From Marinomonas lutimaris (lineage in GTDB: Bacteria > Pseudomonadota > Gammaproteobacteria > Pseudomonadales > Marinomonadaceae): a stretch of 64,000 nt of DNA. Below, in pieces: positions 25,307 through 36,197 of this stretch (position 1 is the stretch's first letter; the number at the start of each line of letters is the position of its first letter). The translations under genes and the position numbers were made by a program. The notes beneath the pieces are model-generated. The model was not told the origin of the DNA and ran no database searches. It worked only from the letters and a program-made list of their open reading frames with translations. The DNA is taken from contig NZ_JAHLLW010000002.1 of the NCBI RefSeq assembly GCF_019426345.1, positions 310,001-374,000 of the forward strand. Reading direction: 5' to 3'.

Positions 25307-28300
25307 GTGGTAAAGTCCGATTCGTATTCTATTATTGAGAAACGACTAGCTGAAAACGTATTGATTCTTGATGGCGCCATGGGCACCATGATTCAGGGAT
25401 ATAGATTAGAAGAACAAGATTATCGAGGCGAACGTTTTGCTGATTGGAATAGTGACTTAAAAGGCAATAACGACCTGCTTTCTTTGACTCAGCCAAAGAT
25501 CATCAAAGACATTTATTCTAGCTATCTTGCTGCTGGCGCTGACATCATTGAAACCAACACTTTCAACGCCAATTACATTTCCATGCTTGATTATCACATG
25601 GAAGATCTTAGCTATGAGCTAAACTTCGAATCCGCTCGTTTAGCACGTGAAGCTGCAGATGAATTCACTAAACAAAACCCAAATAAACCACGCTTTGTGG
25701 CTGGGGCTGTTGGCCCGACTAGCCGCACTTGTACCATTTCTCCTGATGTTAACGATCCTGGCTTTCGTAATGTACATTTTGATGAATTAGTCGAAGCTTA
25801 TACGACCGCCGTTGATGGTTTAATTAAAGGTGGCGTTGATATCATTTTAATCGAAACTATCTTTGATACCTTGAATGCCAAAGCCGCTATTTATGCAGTA
25901 TTAGACTATTACGAGAAAAGCGGTGTTCGTTATCCAATTATGATTTCTGGCACTATCACAGATGCCTCTGGTCGTACTTTATCTGGCCAAACCACTGAAG
26001 CCTTCTGGAATTCTATTTCTCACGCTAAACCTATTTCTGTTGGCTTGAACTGTGCTTTAGGTCCAAAAGAGTTACGCCAGTATGTGGAAGAGCTTTCACG
26101 TATTGCCGACACTCACGTATCTGCTCACCCTAATGCTGGTTTGCCGAATGCCTTTGGTGAATACGATGAATCACCAGAAGAGATGCTTGAAGAGATTCAG
26201 GGTTGGGTTGACTCTGGATTTTTGAATATCATCGGCGGTTGTTGTGGTACCGCACCAGCGCACATTGAAACCTTTGCAAAAGCGTTTGCAGACGCGACAC
26301 CGCGTGTCATTCCTGTAATCGAAAAAGCCTGTCGTTTGTCGGGACTTGAACCATTTAATATTGATGGCAATAGCTTGTTTGTGAACGTGGGTGAAAGAAC
26401 CAACGTCACCGGGTCAGCCATGTTTAAGCGCCTGATTAAAGAAGGTGACTTTGATACCGCTTTGGATGTGGCTCGTCAGCAAGTGGAAAACGGTGCGCAG
26501 ATAATCGACATTAACATGGATGAAGGCATGTTGGATTCGCAAGCTGCAATGGAGCGCTTTCTTAAGCTCATCGCGTCTGAACCGGATATTTCTCGTGTGC
26601 CTATCATGCTGGATTCTTCGAAGTGGGAAATCCTTGAAGCGGGTTTGAAATGGATCCAAGGTAAAGGCGTCGTTAACTCTATCAGTATGAAAGAGGGCGA
26701 AGATAAATTCCGCGAACAAGCGCGTAAGCTAATGAAATACGGCGCTGCGGTTATCGTTATGGCATTTGATGAAGTAGGACAAGCGGATACGCGGGCGCGT
26801 AAAATAGAGATCTGCCGCCGCTCTTATCACATCTTGGTCGATGAAGTAGGCTTTCCACCTGAAGACATCATTTTCGACCCAAATATCTTTGCTATCGCGA
26901 CAGGTATTGAAGAACACAACCGTTACGCCTTGGACTTTATCGAAGCAACAGGTGACATCACTCGTGAATTACCTTATGCCAAGGTGTCGGGTGGTGTGTC
27001 TAACGTGTCTTTCTCATTCCGCGGTAATAACCCTGTTCGTGAAGCGATTCACGCGGTGTTCTTATATCACGCGATCAAACAAGGCATGACGATGGGTATC
27101 GTCAACGCAGGGCAGCTTGCCTTGTATGAGGATATCCCTACTAAACTGCGTAATGCCGTAGAAGACGCGGTACTTAACCGTACGCCAGATGCAACAGACA
27201 ACTTGCTAGCTATGGCTGGTGAGTTTGCTGGAACAGGCGAAGTGGCAGAAAAAGAAACTCAAGAATGGCGTAGTTTACCTGTGTCTGAACGCCTTAGTCA
27301 TGCACTGGTTAAAGGCATCACTGAATTTATTGATGACGATACGGAAGAGGCGCGCCAAGCTTTTGCTCGTCCTTTAGAAGTAATTGAAGGGCCATTGATG
27401 GATGGAATGAGCATAGTCGGTGACTTGTTTGGTTCCGGTAAAATGTTCTTGCCTCAAGTGGTTAAATCAGCACGAGTGATGAAAAAAGCCGTTGCTTACT
27501 TAATGCCTTTTATCGAAGAAGAAAAACGCCTAAACATGGACACCGCTTCTTCAAGTAACGGTAAAATCGTTATGGCTACCGTGAAGGGTGATGTACATGA
27601 TATCGGTAAAAATATTGTTGGCGTTGTTCTGCAATGTAACAATTTCGAAGTTATCGATCTTGGCGTTATGGTGCCTGCTGAAAAAATCTTGCGCACCGCA
27701 AAAGAAGTCGGTGCTGACATGATTGGTTTGTCTGGCTTGATCACGCCATCGCTTGATGAAATGGTGCATGTGGCAAAAGAAATGGAGCGTCAGGGTTTTG
27801 ATTTACCCATCATGATTGGTGGTGCGACAACATCAAAAGCCCACACTGCAGTAAAAATTGAACAAAACTACAAGCGCAATCAAGTGGTTCATGTGACCAA
27901 TGCATCTCGCAGCGTAGGTGTTGCCAGTGCTTTGTTAAGCAAAGACAAAGAGCGCTATCAGAAGTTTGTCGATGAAATTAAAGCTGATTATGAGAAGACC
28001 CGAATTCGTTATAAAGATCGTGCCAAAGCAGGCCGTCGCGTCTCTTTGGACAAAGCTCGCCTGAATAAAGCTCCGATTACATTTGATGGTAATAACGTGG
28101 TTCAGCCTAAAAAGCTTGGCATCACAGTGTTAACGGAAAACGATATCGATCTTAATCAGGTTAAAGATTACATAGATTGGACGCCATTCTTCCAAACATG
28201 GGAATTGGCTGGCGCTTATCCGCGCATTCTTACCGATGAAGTAGTCGGTGTCGAGGCGACGCGTGTCTTCGAAGATGCATTGAAGATGTTAGATGAAGTA

Positions 28301-29044
28301 ATCGCTACTAAGTGCTTGCAAGCTCGCGCAGTGGTTGGTTTATTCCCTGCTAACCAAGCAAATCATGACGATATTGAAATTTATGCAGATGAATCTCGTA
28401 GCGAAGTCGTCGAACGTTTGTCTTTCCTTCGAATTCAGAATGAGTTAACGGCTCCGGGTAAATATAACCACAGCTTGGCGGATTTTGTGGCGCCAAAAGA
28501 AAGTGGCGTAGCGGATTATATTGGTGCTTTTGCCTGTGCTGCGGGTTTTGGTATTGATCCTCTTGTGGCGAAATATGAAGCAGATCATGATGATTACAAC
28601 TCTATTATGATCAAAGCGGTTGCAGACCGCTTAGCCGAAGCGACGGCAGAGTATTTACATGAAAAAGTGCGTAAAGAGTTTTGGGGTTATGCAGCAGCTG
28701 AAGAGCTAACCAACGAGCAATTGATCAAAGAAAAATACCAAGGTATTCGTCCAGCGCCAGGCTATCCAGCTTGTCCTGATCACACTGAAAAAGCCAAGCT
28801 TTGGGCCTTGTTGGATGTAAAAGAAAAAATTGATATGGAGATCACTGAGAGCTTTGCCATGCTGCCAACAGCAGCGGTAAGCGGCTGGTATTTCGCTCAT
28901 CCAGATGCTACTTACTTTGGCGTCGGTAAAATCGGCCCAGATCAAGTGGATAGCTATGCAGAGCGTAAAGGAATGAGCAAAGATGAAGCTGAACGCTGGT
29001 TAGCACCAAATCTTGGTTATGATCCTGAAGACGATCGTATTTAA
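25307..29044 (+). CDS. metH: Cobalamin-dependent methionine synthase
   Basis: 1245 residues from the GTG at 25307, which has GAGG about 8 bases upstream; a GTG at 25298 overlaps that site. It transfers the methyl group of methyl-tetrahydrofolate to homocysteine. Domains in order: homocysteine-binding barrel with zinc cysteines (GLNCALG and [10 protein letters not shown]), pterin-binding barrel ([20 protein letters not shown]), B12-binding domain with DVHDIGKN, which supplies the His ligand of cobalt, and the SAM-binding reactivation domain ([12 protein letters not shown]). All four modules appear intact. The cobalamin adenosyltransferase gene follows. No cobalamin riboswitch was recognised upstream. 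Confidence 0.97.
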   Translation: MVKSDSYSIIEKRLAENVLILDGAMGTMIQGYRLEEQDYRGERFADWNSDLKGNNDLLSLTQPKIIKDIYSSYLAAGADIIETNTFNANYISMLDYHMEDLSYELNFESARLAREAADEFTKQNPNKPRFVAGAVGPTSRTCTISPDVNDPGFRNVHFDELVEAYTTAVDGLIKGGVDIILIETIFDTLNAKAAIYAVLDYYEKSGVRYPIMISGTITDASGRTLSGQTTEAFWNSISHAKPISVGLNCALGPKELRQYVEELSRIADTHVSAHPNAGLPNAFGEYDESPEEMLEEIQGWVDSGFLNIIGGCCGTAPAHIETFAKAFADATPRVIPVIEKACRLSGLEPFNIDGNSLFVNVGERTNVTGSAMFKRLIKEGDFDTALDVARQQVENGAQIIDINMDEGMLDSQAAMERFLKLIASEPDISRVPIMLDSSKWEILEAGLKWIQGKGVVNSISMKEGEDKFREQARKLMKYGAAVIVMAFDEVGQADTRARKIEICRRSYHILVDEVGFPPEDIIFDPNIFAIATGIEEHNRYALDFIEATGDITRELPYAKVSGGVSNVSFSFRGNNPVREAIHAVFLYHAIKQGMTMGIVNAGQLALYEDIPTKLRNAVEDAVLNRTPDATDNLLAMAGEFAGTGEVAEKETQEWRSLPVSERLSHALVKGITEFIDDDTEEARQAFARPLEVIEGPLMDGMSIVGDLFGSGKMFLPQVVKSARVMKKAVAYLMPFIEEEKRLNMDTASSSNGKIVMATVKGDVHDIGKNIVGVVLQCNNFEVIDLGVMVPAEKILRTAKEVGADMIGLSGLITPSLDEMVHVAKEMERQGFDLPIMIGGATTSKAHTAVKIEQNYKRNQVVHVTNASRSVGVASALLSKDKERYQKFVDEIKADYEKTRIRYKDRAKAGRRVSLDKARLNKAPITFDGNNVVQPKKLGITVLTENDIDLNQVKDYIDWTPFFQTWELAGAYPRILTDEVVGVEATRVFEDALKMLDEVIATKCLQARAVVGLFPANQANHDDIEIYADESRSEVVERLSFLRIQNELTAPGKYNHSLADFVAPKESGVADYIGAFACAAGFGIDPLVAKYEADHDDYNSIMIKAVADRLAEATAEYLHEKVRKEFWGYAAAEELTNEQLIKEKYQGIRPAPGYPACPDHTEKAKLWALLDVKEKIDMEITESFAMLPTAAVSGWYFAHPDATYFGVGKIGPDQVDSYAERKGMSKDEAERWLAPNLGYDPEDDRI

Positions 29045-29070
29045 TTTTTCTTTATAGTTTTTTTTTGATC

Positions 29071-29112
29071 AAGCCTAATCTGTGTCGCTAGTTCGCGCAG
29101 CTTAGGTTTTTT
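29071..29112 (+). terminator. Probable terminator after metH
   Basis: AAGCCTAA … TTAGGTTT arms (one G-T pair) with an inner CTG/CAG and CGC/GCG pairing, then a T-run. Confidence 0.6.
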
Positions 29113-29133
29113 CTATTTAAAAAGGGTATTTAC

Positions 29134-29742
29134 ATGTCAAAAGCCATTAAAGATCCAGATCAACATAAAAAACGCATGCAAGCTATTAAGTCACATGTTG
29201 ATAAACGTATTGCTAAAGCCCAAGAAGACAAAGGTACATTTGTTCTTTTGACAGGTAATGGCAAAGGTAAATCGAGTTCTGCGTTGGGTATGGTTGCTCG
29301 TGCTTTGGGCCATGGTATGAAGGTTGGAGTGGTTCAGTTTTTAAAAGGTGAATGGAACACAGGCGAGATCGATTTCTTCAAGCAGCAAGCAAACGTGCAA
29401 TGGGAAATCATGCCAGCGGGGTTTACTTGGGAAACGCAGAACCGTGAATCTGATATCGCTTCCTCACTACAAGCATGGGAAAAAGCCGCCGCTATGTTGA
29501 CCGATCCAAGTATCGATTTGGTGGTGCTCGACGAGTTAACCTACTTATTGCATTATGAGTATTTACTTGAAGATGATGTACTTAATGGCTTGATGAATCG
29601 TCCTGAGAATCAGCATCTTGTGGTCACTGGTCGCGGCGCTTCAGATGCTCTGATTGAATTGGCTGATACAGTCAGCGAGATAAAAGAAGTAAAACATGCA
29701 TTTAAACGAGGAATAAAAGCGCAAAAAGGGCTGGAGTTTTAA
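29134..29742 (+). CDS. btuR: Cob(I)alamin adenosyltransferase (CobO/BtuR type)
   Basis: 202 residues. LLTGNGKGKSSSALG near residues 38-52 is the P-loop of the CobA/CobO/BtuR family; VGVVQFLKGEWNTGE and VVLDELTYLLHY are further family blocks. It makes adenosylcobalamin from cob(I)alamin and ATP. Its position directly after the B12-dependent metH fits cobalamin use, although metH itself needs the methyl form. Confidence 0.93.
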   Translation: MSKAIKDPDQHKKRMQAIKSHVDKRIAKAQEDKGTFVLLTGNGKGKSSSALGMVARALGHGMKVGVVQFLKGEWNTGEIDFFKQQANVQWEIMPAGFTWETQNRESDIASSLQAWEKAAAMLTDPSIDLVVLDELTYLLHYEYLLEDDVLNGLMNRPENQHLVVTGRGASDALIELADTVSEIKEVKHAFKRGIKAQKGLEF

Positions 29743-29851
29743 TGCTTTGTCGTTTTATATTAGTCGCCCTGTGATTTTTTAGAAAATCTTGTGGGGCATA
29801 TTCTAATAATAAAATTATGATTTTTTCACTCTCAATTTAATAGAGGTTTTT

Positions 29852-30205
29852 ATGGCAACCATTGAGCGCATGGAAGTTGGTCAACGCATGAGTCGTATTG
29901 TTAAGCACAATGAAACGGTATACCTTTGCGGCCAAGTTGGTGCTGATGCAAATACGGACATCACTGAGCAAACACGCACAATGTTAGATAAAGTGGATGT
30001 GTTGTTGGAACAGGCTGCTACCGATAAATCCTATATTTTATCAGCTACTATTTATCTTCGTGATATGAAGGATTTTGCAGCGATGAACGCTGTTTGGGAT
30101 GCGTGGATTCCTGAAGGACATGCTCCAGCTAGAGCATGTGTAGAAGCCCGATTGGCAAGACCTGAGTTGCTGGTTGAAATATCCGTTGTTGCTGCAATAA
30201 AATAA
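29852..30205 (+). CDS. Rid family (RidA/YjgF/YER057c) protein
   Basis: 117 residues. The family's central Arg is in [19 protein letters not shown] near residues 91-109, with the usual VYLCGQVG strand at the start. RidA members hydrolyse reactive enamine/imine intermediates left by PLP enzymes; this subfamily may have other substrates. TAGAGG precedes the ATG. Convergent with the cyclic-nucleotide-binding gene. Confidence 0.9.
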   Translation: MATIERMEVGQRMSRIVKHNETVYLCGQVGADANTDITEQTRTMLDKVDVLLEQAATDKSYILSATIYLRDMKDFAAMNAVWDAWIPEGHAPARACVEARLARPELLVEISVVAAIK

Positions 30206-30211
30206 TACCCT

Positions 30212-30242
30212 GAGATAGGCAGGCATCGTGTCAGCCTATCTC
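30212..30242. terminator. Hairpin between convergent Rid and cyclic-nucleotide-binding genes
   Basis: GAGATAGGC / GCCTATCTC perfect 9-bp stem with a 13-base loop; only short T stretches follow on either strand. Confidence 0.55.
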
Positions 30243-30250
30243 GTCAAGTT

Positions 30251-30745
30251 TTAGTTCTGTTTCACTATCACGTCACTTTCAACCATAGCATTACTTAACA
30301 CACGGATGGTTCTCGCCATATCGCGTGATAGATTCATCAGCAAAATCCCGAAATCGAATGGATACTTGTCATGGAAGTCGCTAAATAACTGACTCGATAT
30401 TTCTAACAATAAACATTCTTCTAACGTGTAAAGGCTACCAGCTCGCTCATGTAAGGCAATCATTGAGACAAAGCCGATTGCTTCCCCAAAGCAAATGGTT
30501 CTAGTTCGTAATTTTTTATCACCATGCTGCTTATAAAAATCCAGCTTACCATGCAGTACTGTATGAAAGCTGCCACCCTTGCTGCCATAAGAAAAAACCT
30601 CATCACCTTTAGCTACTTTGTGCAAAATACCTTCATCTAACAGGAACTGTATAGATGTATCTGATAAAGCACCAAAAATAGAGCCTTCTTTCAAATGTGC
30701 TGGCGATATATCGTATTGTGATTCTTTTACTAGGACGGTTTTCAT
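30251..30745 (-). CDS. Cyclic-nucleotide-binding (Crp/Fnr-like) domain protein without HTH
   Basis: 164 residues. A single cNMP-binding beta-roll (VAKGDEVFSYGSKGGSFHTVLHG; GEAIGFVSMIALHERAGSL matches the phosphate-binding cassette region) followed by a helix (FGILLMNLSRDMARTIRVL). The C-terminal winged helix of Crp/Fnr regulators is missing, so it probably acts as a ligand-sensing module for a partner, not by DNA binding. GGAGAGAG precedes the ATG. Confidence 0.82.
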   Translation of the reverse strand: MKTVLVKESQYDISPAHLKEGSIFGALSDTSIQFLLDEGILHKVAKGDEVFSYGSKGGSFHTVLHGKLDFYKQHGDKKLRTRTICFGEAIGFVSMIALHERAGSLYTLEECLLLEISSQLFSDFHDKYPFDFGILLMNLSRDMARTIRVLSNAMVESDVIVKQN

Positions 30746-31046
30746 TTCTCTCTCCGTCGATATGAGTTCTTTTATATCATCGGCCCAAAAATGAATTGCT
30801 TGATAGCCGAGTGAGCTATATTAGTTTTAGGCTTATTCATGCTAAACAGGTAGTGTTGTTTTGTATGCTATTTACAACTTTTTGGACTCTATCTGTAACA
30901 GTAAGTTCGAGCTTTTTTTAGTAATAAGCATTTTCACCCTTAAAGAGTCGAGCTAATCTGTGCGATAATGCGCGCATCAGCTTTGCTCTGACGATTTAGT
31001 CTATTAAGAGCACAATTATTTACCTCATGATAAACGGAAGAATACT
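30746..31046. other. Intergenic region between divergent cyclic-nucleotide-binding gene and ybiT
   Basis: 301 bases without a gene. A possible extended -10 element for ybiT (TG at 30961-30962, GATAAT at 30964-30969) is seen, without a clear -35 box. Confidence 0.4.
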
Positions 31047-32633
31047 TTGTTAACGACGGCCAACATCACCATGCAATTTGGTGCAAAACCTCTTTTTGAA
31101 AACGTCTCTGTGAAATTCGGAGAAGGAAAACGTTACGGTCTTATCGGTGCGAATGGGTGTGGTAAATCCACCTTCATGAAAATTCTAGGTGGCGATTTGG
31201 AACCAAGCTCAGGCAATGTTTCCAAAGATCCTAATGAGCGTCTTGGTAAATTGAAACAGGATCAATTTGCTTACGAAGAATATTCTGTTATTGACACCGT
31301 TATCATGGGTCACACAGAGCTTTGGGCGATCAAATCTGAAAAAGACGCTATTTATGCTAACCCAGAAATGACGGAAGCAGATGGCTTGCGTGCAGGTGAC
31401 CTAGAAGCTGAATTTGCTGAAATGGACGGTTACACTGCTGATGCGCGTGCCGGAGAGCTATTGCTAGGTGTTGGTATTCCTACAGAGCAGCATTATGGTT
31501 TGATGAGTGAAGTAGCTCCGGGCTTAAAGCTTCGAGTTTTGCTTGCTCAAGCTTTGTTCTCTGACCCAGAAATTCTTTTGTTGGATGAGCCAACAAACAA
31601 CTTGGACATCAATACTATCCGTTGGTTGGAAGGTGTCTTGGTAGAGCGTAATTGCACCATGATCATCATTTCTCATGACCGTCACTTCTTGAACTCTGTT
31701 TGTACTAACATGGCAGATTTGGATTACGGCGAATTGCGTTTGTTCTCTGGCAACTATGATGAGTACATGACTGCAGCGACTCAAGCTCGCGAACGTCTAT
31801 TGTCTGACAACGCGAAGAAAAAAGCGCAAATTAACGAACTAAAATCGTTTGTTAGCCGGTTCTCTGCCAACGCATCTAAGTCTAAACAAGCGACATCTCG
31901 TGCTAAACAGATTGATAAGATCCAACTTGAAGAAGTTAAACCTTCAAGCCGTCAGAATCCATTCATCCGTTTCGAGCAAGAGAAAAAACTACATCGTATG
32001 GCGGTGCAAATTGAGAACGTTGCCAAGTCTTACGATGAAGAGCTGTTCAGTGGTTTAAACATGATGGTCGAAGTAGGGGAGCGTATTGCGGTTATCGGTC
32101 CAAACGGTATTGGTAAAACTACTCTACTAAAATGTTTGGTGGGTGATACCGATTTAACCAAAGGGGATGTGAAATGGTCTGAAAATGCGAATATTGGTTA
32201 TTACGCACAGGATCATGCTCATGAATTCGAAAAAGACGTTGATCTAATCGAATGGATGGGGCAATGGGGACAAGAAGGCGATGATGAGCAAGTGATTCGC
32301 GGCACGTTAGGTCGTCTGCTTTTCTCACAAAACGACATCAAGAAATCTGTAAAAGTGCTGTCTGGTGGTGAACAGGGTCGTATGTTATTCGGTAAGTTGA
32401 TGCTGCAAAAGCCTAACGTTCTAGTTATGGATGAGCCAACTAACCACATGGATATGGAATCCATCGAGTCATTGAACTTGGCACTTGAAAACTACCCTGG
32501 TACTTTGATTTTCGTCAGTCATGACCGTGAATTTGTGTCCTCTTTGGCAACTCGCATTGTAGAAGTTACTAGTGAAGGCATCGTCGACTTCCACGGTACA
32601 TACGATGAGTACTTGGCTAAAATAGAAGGCTAA
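31047..32633 (+). CDS. ybiT: ABC-F family ATPase YbiT
   Basis: 528 residues (E. coli YbiT 530). Two ABC domains without membrane part: Walker [10 protein letters not shown] near residue 38 and GPNGIGKTT near 355; signature [12 protein letters not shown] in the first and LSGGEQGRM in the second; Walker [12 protein letters not shown] and [11 protein letters not shown]; the P-site-tRNA-interaction linker lies between. ABC-F proteins act on ribosomes. The start is TTG at 31047, supported by alignment of [12 protein letters not shown] with the E. coli N terminus and by GGAAG 7 bases upstream. Confidence 0.95.
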   Translation: MLTTANITMQFGAKPLFENVSVKFGEGKRYGLIGANGCGKSTFMKILGGDLEPSSGNVSKDPNERLGKLKQDQFAYEEYSVIDTVIMGHTELWAIKSEKDAIYANPEMTEADGLRAGDLEAEFAEMDGYTADARAGELLLGVGIPTEQHYGLMSEVAPGLKLRVLLAQALFSDPEILLLDEPTNNLDINTIRWLEGVLVERNCTMIIISHDRHFLNSVCTNMADLDYGELRLFSGNYDEYMTAATQARERLLSDNAKKKAQINELKSFVSRFSANASKSKQATSRAKQIDKIQLEEVKPSSRQNPFIRFEQEKKLHRMAVQIENVAKSYDEELFSGLNMMVEVGERIAVIGPNGIGKTTLLKCLVGDTDLTKGDVKWSENANIGYYAQDHAHEFEKDVDLIEWMGQWGQEGDDEQVIRGTLGRLLFSQNDIKKSVKVLSGGEQGRMLFGKLMLQKPNVLVMDEPTNHMDMESIESLNLALENYPGTLIFVSHDREFVSSLATRIVEVTSEGIVDFHGTYDEYLAKIEG

Positions 32634-32654
32634 GCTAAGAAGCTATATTTTGTT

Positions 32655-32688
32655 AAAAAAAGAAGGCGCTCGGCCTTCTTTTTTTATG
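32655..32688. terminator. Strong bidirectional terminator after ybiT
   Basis: Perfect 13-bp stem AAAAAAAGAAGGC / GCCTTCTTTTTTT with a 5-base loop. Confidence 0.88.
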
Positions 32689-32729
32689 TATTTTTAATGG
32701 TGGAAAAAGATGAGAGTGGCTTAAAGTGT

Positions 32730-33572
32730 TTAGGCCTTACGTTTGTCTACATACACTTCTGGTTCTTTGTATTCAAGAACTTCAACTTTGTCATCTACGT
32801 TAACCGTTCCAGTGTTCAACGCGATCATATTAAGGCCAAAAGTAATACTTTCCTTTCCGAGTAGGCGGAACTTGGCTAGTGTTTTAAGCGGCTCACCTTT
32901 TTTACTTCGTTGCGCTGTGGTTGGATTCAATGTTGTGAAAATACAACGATCACAAGGCTTAACATTTTCAAATTCTACTTCACCAATACGAATTCGTTTC
33001 CAGCCATCTTCTTCAAACGGCTTATTCCCTTTAACAACTAAATTTGGACGAAATTGAGCCATTTGAATCTTTTCTGGACAAGTTCGATTAAGTTCATTTA
33101 GTGAAGCTTCTGTCGTCAATAAAAAAGGATAGCCGTCAGCAAAACCAACAGGGACTTCCGGTCTACGGTTTGTAAAGCGTTCTGATTTTTCACTGAAATA
33201 AACCAGCTTTACGATTTCGCCTGCTACCTCGCTAAACCACGCATTGGCCTCTTCTTGGGCAAGTTGTGCATTAACTGTGCTGTCCCACACTGTGACTTCT
33301 GTGTGGTTACTGGAAAAGGTCGATGAATCCATAATAAGATCGTTGGGTATTTCTGGATGAGAAAGATGCCATGCATCACTTTTAGCTCGCTTGGCCGTTA
33401 CTAATGTTAGATTAGGGTGCTTTCGACCGGAAATGAATTCGCCATCAGGTTTTACCAGCATATAACGTCGATCACCATAAAGACCGGCACTCTCAACATG
33501 GCTTGATGGCAAAGAGATACCTTGGATGGATTTTATTGGATAGATGACGAGTTCACTTAGGGTGTACTGCAT
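32730..33572 (-). CDS. MOSC domain protein (YcbX-like)
   Basis: 280 residues. The N-terminal beta-barrel (LVIYPIKSIQG; GLYGDRRYMLV; ISGRKHPNL) is followed by a MOSC domain with the invariant cysteine in KPCDRCIFTT near residues 208-217. MOSC proteins carry sulfur or bind the molybdenum cofactor; YcbX family members reduce N-hydroxylated compounds with electrons from a ferredoxin partner. Unlike E. coli YcbX (369 residues) there is no C-terminal 2Fe-2S ferredoxin domain. AAGGGAA precedes the ATG. Confidence 0.87.
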   Translation of the reverse strand: MQYTLSELVIYPIKSIQGISLPSSHVESAGLYGDRRYMLVKPDGEFISGRKHPNLTLVTAKRAKSDAWHLSHPEIPNDLIMDSSTFSSNHTEVTVWDSTVNAQLAQEEANAWFSEVAGEIVKLVYFSEKSERFTNRRPEVPVGFADGYPFLLTTEASLNELNRTCPEKIQMAQFRPNLVVKGNKPFEEDGWKRIRIGEVEFENVKPCDRCIFTTLNPTTAQRSKKGEPLKTLAKFRLLGKESITFGLNMIALNTGTVNVDDKVEVLEYKEPEVYVDKRKA

Positions 33573-33643
33573 GAAAATTCCCTTTTAAGTTTTTTGTTAG
33601 TTAGACCTTATTATTACTTAGCAATAAGATCATTCCAATAAAA

Positions 33644-33672
33644 AAGCCCCAGAAAATCAATTTCTGAGGCTT
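33644..33672 (-). terminator. Terminator of the decarboxylase gene
   Basis: On the minus strand AAGCCTCAGAAA / TTTCTGGGGCTT (one G-T pair) with a 5-base loop and a T-run. Confidence 0.8.
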
Positions 33673-33713
33673 GCGTTTTATTGCTATCTAGGCAAATTAT
33701 TTACAAAAAGTAC

Positions 33714-34880
33714 TTACAAGTAGTAAGAAGCCAAAGGTGGGAAGCCGTTAAACTCTACTGCGCTGTAAGTTGTTGTGTAAGCGCCAGTTGATAGCCAGTA
33801 CATGCGATCCCCAATAGCCAAATTCAGTGGTAGACCATATTTGTAGTTTTCATACATAATATCGGCACTGTCACAGGTAGGACCTGCGATAATAACTTCT
33901 TCTAACTCGCCACCTTTTTCAACATGAATCGGGTACTTTATAGATTCATCTAACGTTTCAATAAGGCCTGAAAATTTACCGACGTCAGTGAAGACCCAGC
34001 GATTTAGCGCGGTGTGTGATTTGCGAGAAATCAAAACGACTTCACTTACTAGAACGCCTGCGTTAGAGATCAAAGAGCGACCAGGTTCCAAAATGATGCG
34101 AGGTAAATCTGTTCCAAAGTCTTCTTCCAAGAAACGAGTAATCTCTTCCGCATAAGTTGCAAGGTCATTAGTACGAGCAATATAGTTTGCAGGGAATCCG
34201 CCACCCATGTTGATCATTTCTAAAACGATGCCATCTTCTTCTTTAAGACGCTCAAAGATTACTTTAACACTAGCGATTGCAGCATCCCATGCACCGATAT
34301 CACGCTGCTGAGAGCCAACGTGAAAAGAAATGCCGTAAGGGATCAGACCAAGTTCTTTTGCAAGTACTAGTAAGTCCATCGCCATATCTGGACGACAGCC
34401 AAATTTACGAGAAAGTGGCCAATCAGCCGTTACTGTACCTTCAGTCAAGATGCGAACATAAACGCGAGAGCCTGGAGCCGCTTTTGCAATGTTACGCAAA
34501 TCGGCTTCAGAATCTGTCGCAAACATGCGCACGCCTTTTTCGTAAAAGTAACGAACGTCTTTTGCTTTCTTGATGGTATTGCCATAACTAACTTGATCAG
34601 GTGAGATGCCACCGATTGCAAATAGTTTGTCCAACTCATAACGAGACGCCACATCAAAGTTTGAGCCACGGTCACGAAGTAGAGTCAGAATTTCTGGTGC
34701 TGGGTTTGCTTTAATGGCATAAAAAATATCAGCAACAGGAAAGCCTTTTGTAAGTTCAGTATAAGCTTCATCAATAATGTCTGTATCGATAACAACAAAA
34801 GGGGTGTCTTTAGTTTCAGCAAACGCTTTAAAACGGGCAAAACGCTCAGGTGTGTAAAAAGAATTGACGTCAATAGTCAT
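33714..34880 (-). CDS. Ornithine/lysine decarboxylase, alanine-racemase fold (group IV PLP)
   Basis: 388 residues. FYAIKANPAPEIL near residues 47-59 carries the PLP lysine; SFHVGSQQRD, GGGFPANY, ILEPGRSLISNAG and AGPTCDSAD with the catalytic-type Cys near residue 330 are hallmarks of the eukaryote-like ornithine decarboxylase branch. It makes putrescine (and perhaps cadaverine) for polyamine synthesis. AAGGAG lies 13 bases before the ATG, longer than usual. A promoter and a leader of about 160 bases with a palindrome lie upstream (separate entry). Lysine versus ornithine preference cannot be told from sequence. Confidence 0.92.
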   Translation of the reverse strand: MTIDVNSFYTPERFARFKAFAETKDTPFVVIDTDIIDEAYTELTKGFPVADIFYAIKANPAPEILTLLRDRGSNFDVASRYELDKLFAIGGISPDQVSYGNTIKKAKDVRYFYEKGVRMFATDSEADLRNIAKAAPGSRVYVRILTEGTVTADWPLSRKFGCRPDMAMDLLVLAKELGLIPYGISFHVGSQQRDIGAWDAAIASVKVIFERLKEEDGIVLEMINMGGGFPANYIARTNDLATYAEEITRFLEEDFGTDLPRIILEPGRSLISNAGVLVSEVVLISRKSHTALNRWVFTDVGKFSGLIETLDESIKYPIHVEKGGELEEVIIAGPTCDSADIMYENYKYGLPLNLAIGDRMYWLSTGAYTTTYSAVEFNGFPPLASYYL

Positions 34881-35046
34881 GGGCTAGAGGCTCCTTAATT
34901 ATGCAAAACATAAACCGATTAAATAAGTAAACGTCTTTACCTTCTCCCGTCCTACTTATGGCTGTTACTTATCCGGCTATAAAGCCTTAAGCGACTAGCG
35001 CAGCAGTTGAAGCGGTGCGGATTATGTTCAGCAATGACGCGGGCGA

Positions 35047-35075
35047 AATTTAAGACGCAAGGCGTCTTGGGTCAA
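35047..35075 (-). promoter_or_regulatory. Decarboxylase promoter with palindromic operator in the spacer
   Basis: On the minus strand TTGACC (35075-35070), a 17-base spacer, then TAAATT (35052-35047). The spacer is largely the perfect palindrome AAGACGC-ctt-GCGTCTT (35052-35068), a natural place for repressor binding. The transcript would have a leader of about 160 bases before the ATG at 34880. Confidence 0.65.
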
Positions 35076-35104
35076 GTATTTTTTCATATTTTAGACTAAA
35101 AAAA

Positions 35105-35125
35105 AGAGACTACAAAAGTCTCCTT
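35105..35125 (-). terminator. Terminator of the YeeE/YedE pair
   Basis: On the minus strand GAGACT-tttgt-AGTCTC followed by eight T residues. Confidence 0.78.
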
Positions 35126-35146
35126 TTTATTTAGGGATTTCTAGCA

Positions 35147-35566
35147 CTACTTTTGTATGTTGCGAGTCTGGAAATAATGTAACCCACTGCCAGCAATTAC
35201 AGCCGCCATAAAGTAAAAACCTTCACTTGGATTATTCACTAAAGCTGTTAATCCTGGTCCAGGGCAGTAACCACTAATCCCCCAACCAATACCAAAAAGT
35301 GACGACCCAATAATGAGTTTTGCGTCAATATTACGAAGTGTTGGAACTTGCCATTTACTGGCTAGAAAAGGTGCTAAACGTTTTCCTTTAATAGCATAGC
35401 CAATCATGCCGACGGCAATGGCGCTTGCCATTACGATAATTAAGGAAGGATTCCAATTGCCAAAAATATCTAAGAAACCAATAACGACAGTAGGATTCGT
35501 CATTTCTGAAAAGGCTAAACCCAGACCAAATAATAAACCTGCTACGAGCGTGATAATTGCGTACAT
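35147..35566 (-). CDS. YeeE/YedE-family membrane protein, second half
   Basis: 139 residues using the ATG at 35566 with TAGGAG upstream; the longer TTG-started frame overlaps the neighbouring stop region. About four hydrophobic segments, with the conserved GYCPGPGLTAL motif near residues 105-115. Members of this family import thiosulfate or related sulfur compounds through conserved cysteines. Paired with the gene directly upstream, 10 bases away; the two together make one full YeeE-like unit. Confidence 0.85.
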   Translation of the reverse strand: MYAIITLVAGLLFGLGLAFSEMTNPTVVIGFLDIFGNWNPSLIIVMASAIAVGMIGYAIKGKRLAPFLASKWQVPTLRNIDAKLIIGSSLFGIGWGISGYCPGPGLTALVNNPSEGFYFMAAVIAGSGLHYFQTRNIQK

Positions 35567-35576
35567 AACTATTCTC

Positions 35577-35975
35577 CTATTTAAGGACTGCAACAGTGAT
35601 AATTGCGGCAGCCATGAAGACCAAAGTGGCGATTATTGAGCGAGGGGATAGTCGCGATATCCCACAAACGCCATGCCCGCTAGTACAACCACCTCCAAGC
35701 CTTGTTCCATAACCGACGAGTAATCCAGATATGATTAAAAGAAGAGGACTCCTTGTTTCAGGAAAAGCAACGGTTTGCTCAGTCAAAATACCGTATGCGC
35801 TACCACCGATGATGAGCCCAGCAATGAATAGAAAGGGCAAAAAACGCTCTTTACTAAAGAGCGCTTGAGATAGTATTCCGCTAATGCCAATGACTTTGCC
35901 TACACTCAGAAGATAAATGACTGTGGCGAGACCTATCAGAAGGCCACCGACCAGCGGGTTAAAAATAGTATCCAT
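35577..35975 (-). CDS. YeeE/YedE-family membrane protein, first half
   Basis: 132 residues, about four hydrophobic segments. The motif [20 protein letters not shown] near residues 95-114 has the two cysteines typical of YeeE/YedE sulfur-compound channels. First gene of a two-gene minus-strand operon. The split into two short proteins is common in proteobacteria and is not a frameshift: each has its own start and ribosome binding site. Confidence 0.87.
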   Translation of the reverse strand: MDTIFNPLVGGLLIGLATVIYLLSVGKVIGISGILSQALFSKERFLPFLFIAGLIIGGSAYGILTEQTVAFPETRSPLLLIISGLLVGYGTRLGGGCTSGHGVCGISRLSPRSIIATLVFMAAAIITVAVLK

Positions 35976-36197
35976 GTTTGAAGCCTTTTAGGTTTATATA
36001 AGTTTATTCTAATTTAATTAAATAAGAAAAGTCTAATGTATTATTGTTAATACACTTTTATTTTGTGTTTACTTGATCTGCGTATGGCTAAATTTGATTG
36101 GTATGTGGGAGTTATCGGCAATTGCACAGTCTTTACCTATTGTCTGGCAGATATAAAAAAGTGCTCGCTGTATTCTTATTAAATTAAGGAGTGTCAA

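Noticed and set aside
35147-35975. YeeE/YedE genes as a frameshifted single gene
   Set aside because: Each half has its own start with a good ribosome binding site, and the two-gene form is common in the family.
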